A stretch of DNA of 64,000 nt from CALVGQ01 sp031551965 (lineage in GTDB: Bacteria; Bacillota_I; Bacilli_A; Erysipelotrichales; Erysipelotrichaceae): the NCBI GenBank assembly GCA_031551965.1, contig JAVBMW010000017.1, positions 1 to 64,000 of the forward strand, read 5' to 3'. The notes beneath the pieces are model-generated. The model was not told where the DNA came from and made no database searches. It saw only the letters and a list, made by a program, of their open reading frames with translations. Below, one piece after another: positions 1 through 9,287 of the stretch (positions are counted from its first letter, which is position 1; each line of letters opens with the position of its first letter). The position numbers and the translations under genes were made by a program.

Positions 1-58
1 TGGTTTCGATAAAGTATTGTAGTCTAACTCGATCTGCAAAAGTAAAATGTTTATTCAT
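1..58 (-). CDS. IS30-family transposase, N-terminal fragment (runs off left edge)
   Basis: The minus strand from 58 to the window edge encodes 19 codons beginning MNKHFTFADRVRLQYFIE, which resembles the start of the N-terminal helix-turn-helix of IS30-type transposases (K-H-F/L-T-x-x-x-R-x-x-x-Q/E pattern). A GGAAA ribosome binding site lies just upstream on the minus strand (about 64-69). Only the first turn of the domain is visible, so the family call is by pattern alone. If correct, an insertion sequence end lies between here and the valS promoter at 157; no terminal inverted repeat could be confirmed from one side. Confidence 0.5.
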   Translation of the reverse strand, partial: MNKHFTFADRVRLQYFIET

Positions 59-156
59 CTTATTTTCCGATGGAAGACACCTACTTCTATTATGTCATAC
101 TTATTTAAACTTTGTGTTCAATTTAAGTTGAATTGTGAGGTTGAAAAATCAAGTAG

Positions 157-185
157 TTGACAAAGATTAGTTAAAAACTTATAAT
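157..185 (+). promoter_or_regulatory. valS T-box promoter, sigma-A type
   Basis: TTGACA at 157-162 and TATAAT at 180-185 are separated by exactly 17 bases, a full consensus match. It lies just before the T-box leader, so transcription should begin near 192. Confidence 0.85.
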
Positions 186-191
186 TCATGT

Positions 192-426
192 ATCTACTAA
201 GAACAGAAGGAAGTACTAGTCTGGTGACAAATAGAGAACTCTAGTTTGGTGAAATAGAGTCGTACAGGATAGGAAAAGTAGTCTGGGAGTTGATTGAGTG
301 AAAATAAGAGTAACTTAATCCGCATCATTTGCGTTAAAGAATTTGAGTGCGTACATTATTTTGTGCGAATTAAGGTGGTACCGCGTAATTTATACGTCCT
401 TTGTGTTTAAAGGGCGTTTTTATTTT
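192..426 (+). promoter_or_regulatory. T-box leader (valine) with terminator, upstream of valS
   Basis: The T-box core TAAGGTGGTACCGCG is at 371-385 and pairs with uncharged tRNA in known T-boxes. It is followed by a terminator (stem ACGTCCTTT/AAAGGGCGT, 394-416, then a T run to 426) ending 18 bases before the valS start. Stem I lies around 195-300 and has the usual purine-rich internal loops. The specifier is probably GTC at 259-261 or the adjacent GTA at 262-264, both valine codons; I cannot decide between them without folding. Known role: readthrough when tRNA-Val is uncharged. Confidence 0.92.
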
Positions 427-443
427 ATAGGAGGAGAAATTAA

Positions 444-3047
444 ATGCGAAAAGAATTAGAACCAAAATACAATCATTTAGAAGTTGAAAAATCAGAAAAG
501 TACCAAAATTGGATAAAAGAAGGTTATTTTACAGCAGGAGATAAAAGTAAAGATCCTTTTTGTATAGTGATTCCTCCACCTAATGTAACAGGTAAACTTC
601 ATTTAGGTCATGCATGGGATACAACAATGCAAGATATGATCGCAAGATATCAAAGAATGAAAGGTAAAGATACATTATGGCTTTCAGGAATGGATCATGC
701 AGGTATTGCAACGCAGGCAAAAGTAGATGCAAGACTAAAAGAAGAAGGGATTTCTCGTTATGATATAGGTCGAGAAAAATTTTTAGAACGCAGTTGGGAT
801 TGGAAAGAGGAGTATGCTGGACATATTCGTGATCAATGGGCTAAATTAGGACTTTCATTAGATTATTCTAGAGAACGATTCACTTTAGATGAAGGCTTAT
901 CCTATGCAGTTAAAAAAGTATTTGTAGATTACTATAATGAAGGTTTGATTTATCAAGGTGAAAGAATAATCAACTGGGATCCACAAGCTAAAACCGCTTT
1001 AAGTAATATTGAAGTTATTCATAAAGAAGTAGAAGGAGCATTTTATACTTTTAATTATCAAGTAGTAGGAAGCGATGAAAGCTTTCATGTTGCGACAACA
1101 CGACCAGAAACAATGTTTGGAGATGTTTGTGTCGTAGTTCATCCTGATGATGTAAGATTTAAACACTTAATTGGTAAAAAAGCCATTAATCCTGCAAATC
1201 ATGAAGAAATTGAGATTATTGCGGATGATTATATCGACATCGAATTTGGAACAGGGGCAATGAAATGTACACCAGCTCATGACCCAAATGACTATCAAAT
1301 CGCTGAACGACATCATTTAGCTAAAATCGTTTGTATGAATCCTGATGGAACAATGAATGAATTATCAGGTGAATATAATGGAATGGATCGTTTTGAATGT
1401 CGTAAAGCGTTGACAGAACGTATTAAAAAAGAAGGTAATTTAATTGAAATTAAACCTCATATCCATCAAGTAGGACACTCTGAAAGAACAGATTGTATCG
1501 TTGAACCCTATTTATCAAAACAATGGTTTGTCAAGATGAAACCATTGGCTCAAGATGTACTAAAAAATCAAGAAATCGAAGATCAAAAAATAAATTTCTA
1601 TCCTGAGCGTTTTGAAAAGGTATTTAATGGTTGGATGGAAAATATTGAAGACTGGTGCATATCAAGACAACTTTGGTGGGGACATCGTATTCCTGCTTGG
1701 TATCATAAAGAAACAAATGAAATTTATGTTGGAATGGAAGCTCCTGCAGATGTTGAAAACTGGAATCAAGATGAAGACGTTTTAGATACATGGTTCTCAA
1801 GTGCATTATGGCCGTTCGCAACTCTTGGCTGGCCTGAAGAAACAGATGATTTTAATAGATATTATCCAAATGATGTATTAGTAACTGGCTATGATATTAT
1901 CTTCTTTTGGGTTGCCCGAATGGCATTTTCTGCCCGACATAACACTAAAAACAGACCATTTAAAGATGTTTTGATCCATGGACTTATTCGTGATGGACAA
2001 GGACGAAAAATGAGTAAATCTTTAGGTAATGGAATCGATCCAATGGATGTGATTGAAAAATATGGAGTTGATAGTTTACGCTTCTTCTTAACGACAAATT
2101 CAACTCCAGGACAAGATATGCGTTATAGCGAAGAAAAAATAGAATCAAGTTGGAACTTTATCAACAAAATTTGGAATGCGACTCGTTTTGTAATGATGAA
2201 CTTGGATGAAAATTTCAATTCAAATACAGTTGATCTAAGTCATACTTCAATGGTTGATAACTGGATTATAAATCGTTTCAATGAAACATTAGATCATGTT
2301 AATTCTAATATGGACAACTATGAATTTGCGCTTGTAGGAAATGAATTGTATAGTTTTATCTGGAATGATTTCTGTAGTTGGTATATCGAACTTGCAAAAT
2401 CAGGTTTAAACAGTGAAGATGTTACAATTAAACAAGCCACTCTATCGACATTATTTACTATTTTAAATGGAATTATCAAATTACTTCATCCATTTATGCC
2501 ATTTGTAACAGAAGAAATCTATGAAGCACTTAATGAAGAAGTTTGTTGTATCGCATCTTGGCCAACTAAAATCGAAAATATTGATACTTCAAAAACGGAA
2601 GATGTTGAACGAGTTCTAGATATTATTACAAAGATTCGTGAAATCAAACTTGAATACAATTTAAAACCAAGTGCTCCAATCAACGTTATGTTACAGGATG
2701 CTAATCAAAAGCCACTAGTTTATGATGACATCGTTGCGTCAATTTTATCTAAAATGGCAAAAGCAACATGGACTGATAAATTAGATGGAGAAACATTGGT
2801 AAGGCCAATCTATCATGGAACTCTTGTGATTCCGATGGGTGAGATCATTGATGAAGAAGCAGAAAAGGCAAAATTGAATGCTGAAAAAATTAAGTTAGAA
2901 GCTGAAATCAAAAGGGCAGAAGGAATGCTTAATAATCAAAACTTTTTATCTAAAGCTCCAGTTGCTAAAATTGAAGAAGAGAAAAAGAAATTAGAAAATT
3001 TCAAAGCTCAACTTCAAATTATTCAAAATAAATTAAGTGGAAAATAA
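444..3047 (+). CDS. valS: valine--tRNA ligase
   Basis: Class I aminoacyl-tRNA synthetase that charges tRNA-Val in the cytoplasm. The 867 residues match the usual bacterial ValRS length (about 880). The HIGH motif appears as HLGH at residues 53-56 inside PPPNVTGKLHLGHAW, and KMSKS is at 522-526. Between them is the editing (CP1) domain with TTRPETMFGD. The anticodon-binding domain follows, and the last ~65 residues are a Lys/Glu-rich coiled coil typical of ValRS. ATG 444 follows a GGAGGAG site at 430-436. Expression should depend on tRNA-Val charging through the T-box leader. A terminator follows, so the gene looks monocistronic. Confidence 0.98.
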   Translation: MRKELEPKYNHLEVEKSEKYQNWIKEGYFTAGDKSKDPFCIVIPPPNVTGKLHLGHAWDTTMQDMIARYQRMKGKDTLWLSGMDHAGIATQAKVDARLKEEGISRYDIGREKFLERSWDWKEEYAGHIRDQWAKLGLSLDYSRERFTLDEGLSYAVKKVFVDYYNEGLIYQGERIINWDPQAKTALSNIEVIHKEVEGAFYTFNYQVVGSDESFHVATTRPETMFGDVCVVVHPDDVRFKHLIGKKAINPANHEEIEIIADDYIDIEFGTGAMKCTPAHDPNDYQIAERHHLAKIVCMNPDGTMNELSGEYNGMDRFECRKALTERIKKEGNLIEIKPHIHQVGHSERTDCIVEPYLSKQWFVKMKPLAQDVLKNQEIEDQKINFYPERFEKVFNGWMENIEDWCISRQLWWGHRIPAWYHKETNEIYVGMEAPADVENWNQDEDVLDTWFSSALWPFATLGWPEETDDFNRYYPNDVLVTGYDIIFFWVARMAFSARHNTKNRPFKDVLIHGLIRDGQGRKMSKSLGNGIDPMDVIEKYGVDSLRFFLTTNSTPGQDMRYSEEKIESSWNFINKIWNATRFVMMNLDENFNSNTVDLSHTSMVDNWIINRFNETLDHVNSNMDNYEFALVGNELYSFIWNDFCSWYIELAKSGLNSEDVTIKQATLSTLFTILNGIIKLLHPFMPFVTEEIYEALNEEVCCIASWPTKIENIDTSKTEDVERVLDIITKIREIKLEYNLKPSAPINVMLQDANQKPLVYDDIVASILSKMAKATWTDKLDGETLVRPIYHGTLVIPMGEIIDEEAEKAKLNAEKIKLEAEIKRAEGMLNNQNFLSKAPVAKIEEEKKKLENFKAQLQIIQNKLSGK

Positions 3048-3052
3048 TTTTT

Positions 3053-3086
3053 AAAAGAGATCTAATGAAAATTTAGATCTTTTATT
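3053..3086 (+). terminator. Rho-independent terminator after valS
   Basis: Perfect 8-bp stem AGATCTAA (3058-3065) / TTAGATCT (3073-3080) with flanking A and T runs, just after the valS stop codon. Confidence 0.75.
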
Positions 3087-3121
3087 AAAAATTTGTGTTT
3101 TTATTAATAAAGGGGGGTACT

Positions 3122-3856
3122 ATGAAAGATCTATATCAAGAGTTTGCGTATGATTATGACAAGTTTGGTGCAATTGATAAGTATTTAGGCAACGAAAGCG
3201 ATTTTTTTAAAGAACTCTTTTCTATATATAAAGTACATACTGTTTTGGATTGTGCATGTGGGACGGGACAACATTTGTTAATGCTTTCTGAATTAGGATT
3301 TGAGGTTTGCGGTTCTGATTACTCTGAAGCAATGCTCAAGGTTGCTGATGAGAATTTGAAATTATATGGGAAAAAGATACCTCTATGTCAATGTGATTTT
3401 CGTTATTTAGAAGAAAAACAAAGTAAGACCTTTGATGCTATTGTATGTTTGTCTACATCACTTCCGCATCTTCATACTGATGAAGATTTAATAGTAGCAC
3501 TTAAATCAATGAAAAAAAGATTAAATGAAAACGGTATATTAGTTCTAACTCAGGGAACTACTCATTATACTTTGTCTTTACCATCGATTGAAGTAGTAGT
3601 TAATCGAACTGACTTTTCAAGAATTTTCGTGAAAAAAAATGATAAACAATTTCAAACTATTCAAGTTTTAGATCTCTTTCATTCAAAAGAACGAAATGAA
3701 AGTAATCAATATGATATTGTTTATAAGATTATTCTAGACCAAGATTATAGAAAATTACTTTCTGAAAGTGGGTTTAAAAAAATACAAATATATGGTGATT
3801 ATGATATGAGGCAATATGATGAAAATAGTCGTAGATTAATTGTAGTTGCTCAATAA
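3122..3856 (+). CDS. class I SAM-dependent methyltransferase
   Basis: 244 residues with a Rossmann-type methyltransferase fold. Motif I reads VLDCACGTGQH (about residues 42-52), where the acidic-loop/GxG pattern binds S-adenosylmethionine. The second strand ends GSDYSEAML and supplies the acidic residue for the ribose. A later segment DAIVCLSTSLPHL matches motif IV. The start is ATG 3122, behind the strong site AAAGGGGGG (3109-3117); upstream in-frame codons lack such a site. The substrate cannot be told from sequence. It stands alone between the valS terminator and a divergently unrelated operator region. Confidence 0.85.
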   Translation: MKDLYQEFAYDYDKFGAIDKYLGNESDFFKELFSIYKVHTVLDCACGTGQHLLMLSELGFEVCGSDYSEAMLKVADENLKLYGKKIPLCQCDFRYLEEKQSKTFDAIVCLSTSLPHLHTDEDLIVALKSMKKRLNENGILVLTQGTTHYTLSLPSIEVVVNRTDFSRIFVKKNDKQFQTIQVLDLFHSKERNESNQYDIVYKIILDQDYRKLLSESGFKKIQIYGDYDMRQYDENSRRLIVVAQ

Positions 3857-3896
3857 TAACTTAAACAATTTTATAATTTTTTATTTTAATCAAAAG

Positions 3897-3916
3897 AAAG
3901 TAAATCGGTTTACTTT
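3897..3916 (+). promoter_or_regulatory. LacI-type operator upstream of MFS transporter
   Basis: Near-perfect 20-bp palindrome AAAGTAAATCGGTTTACTTT with a CG centre, as expected for LacI-family repressors. Its core GTAAAYYGRTTTAC recurs at 14626-14639 and, less completely, at 14459-14472 upstream of the hexuronate operon, whose own LacI regulator starts at 18539. Confidence 0.7.
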
Positions 3917-3964
3917 TGTTGATTACTTTGCTATGATTGAACATGTTGATTGTGGAGGTCTATT

Positions 3965-5122
3965 ATGAATAAATTAGATTCAAAAAAGAAAAGACAGTTT
4001 ATTTCATCGTTGATTGCGATGTTAGGAAATGGGATATTGGCTTTGAGTATAGGTACGCTACTTCCATTTGTCAGTGATAGTTATGCTTTGGATTATGGTT
4101 TTGCAGGTTTGTTAGTAAGTTTACATTCATTTGGTAATTTAATTTCTTCGTTTGTAGCAGGGATTTTACCGATTTATATTGGAAAAAGGAACACAATTTT
4201 GATGTTTGCATCTTGTGAGCTTGTTTTTGGATTTTTATTAGCAACATCAGGGAATAAAGCAATTTTGATTTTAGCTTTTATATTAAGTGGTTTAGCTCGA
4301 GGAGCAGCAAGCAACTTTAATAATGCTACAGTTAATGATGTTGCTCCAGGTCAGGCTTGGGCATTGAATACTTTGCATGCTTTCTTTGCGATTGGTGCTT
4401 TTGCTACACCATTTTTAGTTCTTTTCTGTGTTTCAAATAATACTGATAATTGGAAATGGATGTGTTATGTAATCATGGCAATGAGTCTTATTCAACTAAT
4501 TGTCTATGCTTTGATACCAATTAATATTAATAAACCAGAAAGCAGTCAAAAACAAGGCGGAAATTTAGATTTTATTAAAAACAAACAATTTATAGTTTGC
4601 GTTGGAATTTTGTTTTTTTATCTTTGTGCTGAACAAGGTGTAATAGGTTGGCTCGTAACTTATTTTAAAGATAGTGGGTTATTAAGTACAAGTTATGCCC
4701 AAATGATGAGTAGTGTTCTTTGGATACTTATTTTGGTTGGTCGTTTAGTTGCTGCTTATTTGAGTCAAAAAATGGATACAAGCAAATTACTTGTCTTCAT
4801 GGGTACAGGGTTTGTATTCTTCTTTATTGTTCTTTTGTTAGGAAGATCACTTCCAATGATCACTCTCGGTATTGCGGGCTTCGGTTTCAGTATGGCGGGA
4901 ATCTATCCAACAACAATTTCCTTTGCAAGTCCAATGTTTAAACAATATCCACTTGCATGGAGTACTTTATTAACTACAGCAAGTGTTGGTGCAATTGTTA
5001 TGCCGATCATCATTGGTGCAGTTGCAAGCAGTGCAGGTATCGTGGCAGGGATGATATCAGTTGTAGTAGTTGTATTGATAACTTTTATATTTATTGTTTT
5101 GAACCGAAAAATCAGTACATAA
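3965..5122 (+). CDS. MFS transporter, probable sugar permease
   Basis: 385 residues, almost wholly hydrophobic with about 12 membrane segments, so an integral cytoplasmic-membrane carrier of the major facilitator type. The early segment LLPFVSDSYALDYGFAGLL and the following loop resemble sugar-type (FucP/FHS-like) MFS proteins. The start is ATG 3965, seven bases after GGAGG (3954-3958). A LacI-type operator at 3897-3916 matches those of the hexuronate operon 10 kb downstream, suggesting (inference) co-induction and a hexuronate or oligosaccharide substrate. A strong terminator ends the unit. The substrate is not proven. Confidence 0.8.
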   Translation: MNKLDSKKKRQFISSLIAMLGNGILALSIGTLLPFVSDSYALDYGFAGLLVSLHSFGNLISSFVAGILPIYIGKRNTILMFASCELVFGFLLATSGNKAILILAFILSGLARGAASNFNNATVNDVAPGQAWALNTLHAFFAIGAFATPFLVLFCVSNNTDNWKWMCYVIMAMSLIQLIVYALIPININKPESSQKQGGNLDFIKNKQFIVCVGILFFYLCAEQGVIGWLVTYFKDSGLLSTSYAQMMSSVLWILILVGRLVAAYLSQKMDTSKLLVFMGTGFVFFFIVLLLGRSLPMITLGIAGFGFSMAGIYPTTISFASPMFKQYPLAWSTLLTTASVGAIVMPIIIGAVASSAGIVAGMISVVVVVLITFIFIVLNRKIST

Positions 5123-5136
5123 AACATATAGTTTAT

Positions 5137-5169
5137 AAGGAGTTTACAATTATTGTGAACTCCTTTTTA
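5137..5169 (+). terminator. Rho-independent terminator after MFS gene
   Basis: Stem AAGGAGTTTACA (5137-5148) / TGTGAACTCCTT (5155-5166), with G-U pairing, followed by a T run. Confidence 0.85.
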
Positions 5170-5177
5170 ATCATTTA

Positions 5178-5191
5178 TGAAAGCGTTTTAT
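5178..5191 (+). promoter_or_regulatory. cre-like catabolite operator upstream of ppdK
   Basis: TGAAAGCGTTTTAT matches the CcpA cre consensus TGWAANCGNTNWCA except at the last two bases. It lies about 100 bases before the ppdK start, so carbon-source control of ppdK is likely (inference). Confidence 0.55.
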
Positions 5192-5293
5192 CAAAAGTTG
5201 CTTTATTTGTATGAAATGGCCAAATATTGGTAGAATTATAATGGTTTTTTATGTATAATGATGTGAGAAACTGTGTTTGCTCAAAGGAGGAAT

Positions 5294-7930
5294 ATGATGA
5301 GTAAGAAATATGTTTATTTATTCTCTGAAGCTAACGGTTCAATGAAAGAATTGCTTGGAGGAAAAGGGGCTAACTTAGCAGAAATGTCTAGCTTAGGAAT
5401 GCCTGTTCCACAAGGTTTCACTGTAACCACTGAAGCTTGTAATCGCTATTATGAAGATGGTGAGAGAATTGCCCCAGAAATTTTAGAAGAAGTTATGAAA
5501 AACGTAGCTGAACTAGAAAAAATTACTGGAAAAAAATTAGGGGATAAAGTTAATCCGCTACTTGTATCTGTACGTTCAGGTGCTCGTGCTTCAATGCCAG
5601 GTATGATGGATACGATCTTAAACTTAGGTATTAATGATGATGTAGTAGAAGTGATTGCTGAAAAATCAGGAAACCCACGTTTTGCCTATGATTCATATCG
5701 TCGTTTTATTCAAATGTTTAGTGATGTTGTAATGGGTCTTAGCAAAGCTAAATTTGAAGTTATTATTGATGAACTAAAAGAAGAACGCGGTGTTAAACTT
5801 GACACAGAACTTGATGCTGACGATCTAAAAGAAATGGTTGTGCGTTTTAAAGCATTCTATCGCGAAAACTTAAACAGTGATTTCCCAACTGATCCAAAAG
5901 TTCAATTGGAAAAATCAATCGAAGCTGTATTCGCTTCTTGGAACAATCCACGTGCAATTTACTATCGTCGTATGAATGATATTCCAGGTTCATGGGGAAC
6001 GGCTGTTAACGTTCAATCTATGGTATTTGGTAATATGGGTGATTCTTGTGGTACAGGTGTTGCCTTTACTCGTAACCCAGCTACTGGTGAAAACAAGCTA
6101 TTTGGTGAGTTCTTAATGAACGCTCAAGGCGAAGACGTTGTTGCAGGTATTCGTACACCACAAACAATTGATGAACTAAAAGCTGTTATGCCAGAAGCTT
6201 ATGATCAATTCGTAGACATCTGTGATCGCTTAGAACATCATTACAAAGACATGCAAGATATGGAATTCACTATTGAGAACCGTCAATTGTATATGTTACA
6301 AACTCGTAATGGGAAAAGAACTGCTGCAGCTGCTTTACAAATTGCTGTAGATATGGTTGACGAAGGTTTGATCAATACAGATGAAGCATTAATGATGGTT
6401 GATCCTAAACAATTAGATAGTTTATTACATCCTCAATTTGATGCTGCTGATTTAAAAGCTGCAACTGTAATTACTAAAGGACTTCCAGCATCTCCAGGTG
6501 CTGCATGTGGTCAAGTAGTATTCCATGCTGCTGATGCGATTGAACAATCACAAGCTGGTAAAAAAGTAATCTTAGTACGTTTAGAAACATCTCCTGAAGA
6601 CATCGAAGGAATGGACGTTGCTCAAGGTATCCTTACAGTTCGTGGTGGTATGACATCTCACGCTGCCGTAGTTGCACGTGGTATGGGACGTTGCTGCGTT
6701 TCTGGATGCGGTGATATCGTAATGAATGAAGAAGCTAAAACATTCACTGTTGGTGGTGTTACATACAAAGAAGGAGATTTCATCTCTCTTGATGGATCTT
6801 TAGGAAATGTATATGGTCAAAAAGTTAAAACTGTTCCTGCACAAATTTCTGGAAACTTCGAACGTTTCATGAAATGGGCTGACGAACGTCGTGTATTAAA
6901 AGTAAGAACAAACGCTGATACTCCAAAAGATGCTGCTCAAGCTGTTGAATTTGGTGCTGAGGGTATTGGTCTAGTACGTACTGAACATATGTTCTTTGAA
7001 GCTAGCCGTATCGCTGCAATTCGTGAAATGATCGTTTCTAAAAATGAAGAACAACGTCGTCATGCATTAGCTAAATTATTACCAATGCAACGTGGTGACT
7101 TTGAAGGAATTTATGAAGCTATGAAAGGTCTACCAGTAACCGTTCGTTACTTAGATCCACCTCTACATGAATTCTTACCTACTTTGGAAGCTGATATCGT
7201 TGCTTTAGCTGCAGAAATGAAAATGGAAGTTGCAGAACTTAAAGCTATCATCTCTTCACTACATGAATTCAACCCAATGATGGGTCATCGTGGATGCCGT
7301 TTGGCTGTAAGCTATCCTGAAATTGCTGAAATGCAAACTACAGCAATTATTGAAGCTGCAATCAACGTAAACAAAAAACATCCTGAATACAATGTTACTC
7401 CTGAAATCATGATTCCACTTGTTGGAGATAAGACAGAACTTGCATTTGTTAAATCAATCGTTGTAAAAACAGCTGATAAATTAATTGCAGATGCAGGTGT
7501 TGAATTAAAATACATGGTTGGTACTATGATCGAAATTCCTCGTGCTGCATTATTGGCTGATGAAATCGCAGAAGAAGCTGAATTCTTCAGTTTCGGTACT
7601 AACGATTTGACTCAAATGACTTATGGATTCTCTCGTGATGATGCTGGTGCATTCTTAACTCATTATTATGATAAGAAAATCTATGAACAAGATCCATTCG
7701 CAAGACTTGACCAACATGGTGTAGGTAAACTTGTAAAATTGGCATCTGACTTAGGTCGTAAAACACGTCCAAATATCAAACTTGGTATTTGTGGTGAACA
7801 TGGTGGAGATCCAGCATCAATTGAATTCTGCCACAATGTAGGATTAACTTATGTTTCTTGTAGCCCATACCGTGTACCTATTGCACGTTTAGCTGCTGCA
7901 CAAGCTGCAATCAAAGCTGAAAAGAAATAG
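5294..7930 (+). CDS. ppdK: pyruvate, phosphate dikinase
   Basis: Interconverts pyruvate + ATP + Pi and PEP + AMP + PPi; in fermentative Firmicutes it often works in the glycolytic direction. The 878 residues match the family length. The N-terminal nucleotide-binding domain starts with LLGGKGANLAEM. The swivelling phosphohistidine domain carries GGMTSHAAVVARGMG with the catalytic His at residue 456. The C-terminal TIM barrel ends with GICGEHGGDPASIEFC. The start is ATG 5294, with AAAGGAGG at 5283-5290; a second ATG at 5297 is possible. Codon choice is strongly biased, suggesting high expression. A cre-like site precedes it and a terminator follows. Confidence 0.97.
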   Translation: MMSKKYVYLFSEANGSMKELLGGKGANLAEMSSLGMPVPQGFTVTTEACNRYYEDGERIAPEILEEVMKNVAELEKITGKKLGDKVNPLLVSVRSGARASMPGMMDTILNLGINDDVVEVIAEKSGNPRFAYDSYRRFIQMFSDVVMGLSKAKFEVIIDELKEERGVKLDTELDADDLKEMVVRFKAFYRENLNSDFPTDPKVQLEKSIEAVFASWNNPRAIYYRRMNDIPGSWGTAVNVQSMVFGNMGDSCGTGVAFTRNPATGENKLFGEFLMNAQGEDVVAGIRTPQTIDELKAVMPEAYDQFVDICDRLEHHYKDMQDMEFTIENRQLYMLQTRNGKRTAAAALQIAVDMVDEGLINTDEALMMVDPKQLDSLLHPQFDAADLKAATVITKGLPASPGAACGQVVFHAADAIEQSQAGKKVILVRLETSPEDIEGMDVAQGILTVRGGMTSHAAVVARGMGRCCVSGCGDIVMNEEAKTFTVGGVTYKEGDFISLDGSLGNVYGQKVKTVPAQISGNFERFMKWADERRVLKVRTNADTPKDAAQAVEFGAEGIGLVRTEHMFFEASRIAAIREMIVSKNEEQRRHALAKLLPMQRGDFEGIYEAMKGLPVTVRYLDPPLHEFLPTLEADIVALAAEMKMEVAELKAIISSLHEFNPMMGHRGCRLAVSYPEIAEMQTTAIIEAAINVNKKHPEYNVTPEIMIPLVGDKTELAFVKSIVVKTADKLIADAGVELKYMVGTMIEIPRAALLADEIAEEAEFFSFGTNDLTQMTYGFSRDDAGAFLTHYYDKKIYEQDPFARLDQHGVGKLVKLASDLGRKTRPNIKLGICGEHGGDPASIEFCHNVGLTYVSCSPYRVPIARLAAAQAAIKAEKK

Positions 7931-7931
7931 T

Positions 7932-7976
7932 AACTCAAACGTCACTTCTGAAGAGGTGGCGTTTTTTTTGAGTTAA
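7932..7976 (+). terminator. Rho-independent terminator after ppdK
   Basis: Inner stem CGTCACTTC/GAGGTGGCG, an eight-T run, and outer arms AACTCAAA/TTTGAGTT that enclose it. Confidence 0.85.
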
Positions 7977-7978
7977 TA

Positions 7979-8031
7979 TTGACATAATTGGAATTAGCGC
8001 ATATACTGTATATATATTGTATGTACAGTAT
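7979..8031 (+). promoter_or_regulatory. promoter with GntR(YtrA)-type operator
   Basis: TTGACA at 7979-7984 and TATACT at 8002-8007 have 17-bp spacing. The inverted repeat ATACTGTA (8003-8010) / TACAGTAT (8024-8031) overlaps the -10 box, the expected position for autorepression by the GntR protein encoded next. Confidence 0.8.
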
Positions 8032-8047
8032 AAATGGAGGTGATGTT

Positions 8048-8431
8048 TTGAAAATAACTATTCAAAATACTTCGGGTATTCCAATTTATGAACAGATTAA
8101 GGATCAGATCCGTTCTTTGATCTATTTAGGTACTTTGAAAGAATCCGAGGGGTTACCTTCAATTCGTCAATTAGCAAAAGATTTACAAATCAGTGTGATT
8201 ACAACTACCCGAGCTTATAATGATTTAGAATCAGAAGGGTTGATTACAAGCGTTCAGGGAAAAGGATTCTATGTCTGCCCCAGAAATATGGAAATGATTC
8301 GTGAAAAATCATTGAGAGAAATAGAAGGAAATTTGTTCAAAGCTGTTCAGGCAGCAAAAAATGCACGAATAGAGAAAAAAGAATTTATTGAGATTCTAAA
8401 AGTTATCGTAAAGGAGGAAGAATATGAGTAA
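8048..8431 (+). CDS. GntR-family regulator, YtrA subfamily
   Basis: 127 residues. An N-terminal winged helix-turn-helix (IPIYEQIKDQIRSLIYLG, then LPSIRQLAKDLQISVITTTRAYNDLESEGLI) is followed by only a short helical tail, the hallmark of the YtrA subfamily that controls ABC genes. The TTG start at 8048 is chosen because GGAGGTG (8036-8042) lies just before it and the conserved domain begins immediately after. The stop overlaps the ABC gene by eight bases. The operator over its own promoter suggests autorepression relieved by an unknown signal; relatives respond to cell-wall-active antibiotics (known for the family, inferred here). Confidence 0.88.
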   Translation: MKITIQNTSGIPIYEQIKDQIRSLIYLGTLKESEGLPSIRQLAKDLQISVITTTRAYNDLESEGLITSVQGKGFYVCPRNMEMIREKSLREIEGNLFKAVQAAKNARIEKKEFIEILKVIVKEEEYE

Positions 8432-9287
8432 TTGTCTAGAAGTCCAAAAATTAAGTAAACACTATAGAGACTTCTCACTGCAAAATGTTTCATTCAACTT
8501 ACCTAAAGGGTATATCATGGGATTAATAGGTCCCAATGGAGCTGGTAAGACAACAACGATCAGAGCAATTTTAGAACTGATTAAAATTGATGATGGTGAG
8601 ATATATTTATTTGGTGAAAATATAAAAACAAGTTCAGTGGTGATACGTAATGAGATTGGAGTTGTGATGGATGAATCGTTTTTTTCTGAAGAGTGGAAAG
8701 TGAAAGAAGTAGAAAAAGTATTAAAACCTTTTTACCAAAATTGGGACAGCAGTCACTTTGCAAAGCTCCTCAAAGATTTTAATATCAATTCTGATAAACG
8801 AGTAAAGGAATTATCCCGTGGTATGAAAGTAAAATTAATGCTAGCGGTGGCATTAGCACATCATGCAAAATTACTTATTTTGGACGAACCAACATCCGGA
8901 TTGGATCCCGTCGCCAGGGCAGAGTTGATGTCAATTTTATCAGATTTTATTGCTGATGAAGATAATAGTGTTCTTTTTTCCACTCACATTACTTCTGATC
9001 TTGAAAAAATCGCTGATTATATTACATTTATCAGAAATGGTAAAATCGAGTTAACAAAAGAAAAGGATGAACTTCTTGAAAGCTATGTGATTGTTAAAGG
9101 AGATGATTCAACATTGACTGAATCTCAAAAAAAGCAAATATTAGGTTATCAAGAAAGCGAAGTGGGTTTTAAAGGTTTGATTAAAGTAGAAGAGTTGAAA
9201 GAACTACCGAAGGAAGTTATCACTGAAAAGATAACCTTGGATGAACTGATCGTGTACATGAGCAAGGAGGGATTAGATTATGAATAG
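8424..9287 (+). CDS. ABC transporter ATP-binding protein (YtrB/BcrA-like)
   Basis: 287 residues; the nucleotide-binding subunit of an ABC-2 type transporter. Walker A is GPNGAGKT at 36-43, the signature is a variant LSRGMK in place of LSGGQ, Walker B is LLILDEPTSGLDP, and the H-loop is STH. The ~70-residue C-terminal extension after the ATPase core is usual for BcrA-type subunits. It overlaps both the GntR gene and the permease gene by eight bases, which indicates translational coupling. The three genes form one unit, probably for export or resistance (inference). Confidence 0.92.
   Translation: MSNCLEVQKLSKHYRDFSLQNVSFNLPKGYIMGLIGPNGAGKTTTIRAILELIKIDDGEIYLFGENIKTSSVVIRNEIGVVMDESFFSEEWKVKEVEKVLKPFYQNWDSSHFAKLLKDFNINSDKRVKELSRGMKVKLMLAVALAHHAKLLILDEPTSGLDPVARAELMSILSDFIADEDNSVLFSTHITSDLEKIADYITFIRNGKIELTKEKDELLESYVIVKGDDSTLTESQKKQILGYQESEVGFKGLIKVEELKELPKEVITEKITLDELIVYMSKEGLDYE

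Noticed and set aside
4720..5214. Two plus-strand frames inside and past the end of the MFS gene
   Set aside because: They are out-of-phase shadows of the MFS gene; the second runs through the terminator and has no ribosome binding site.
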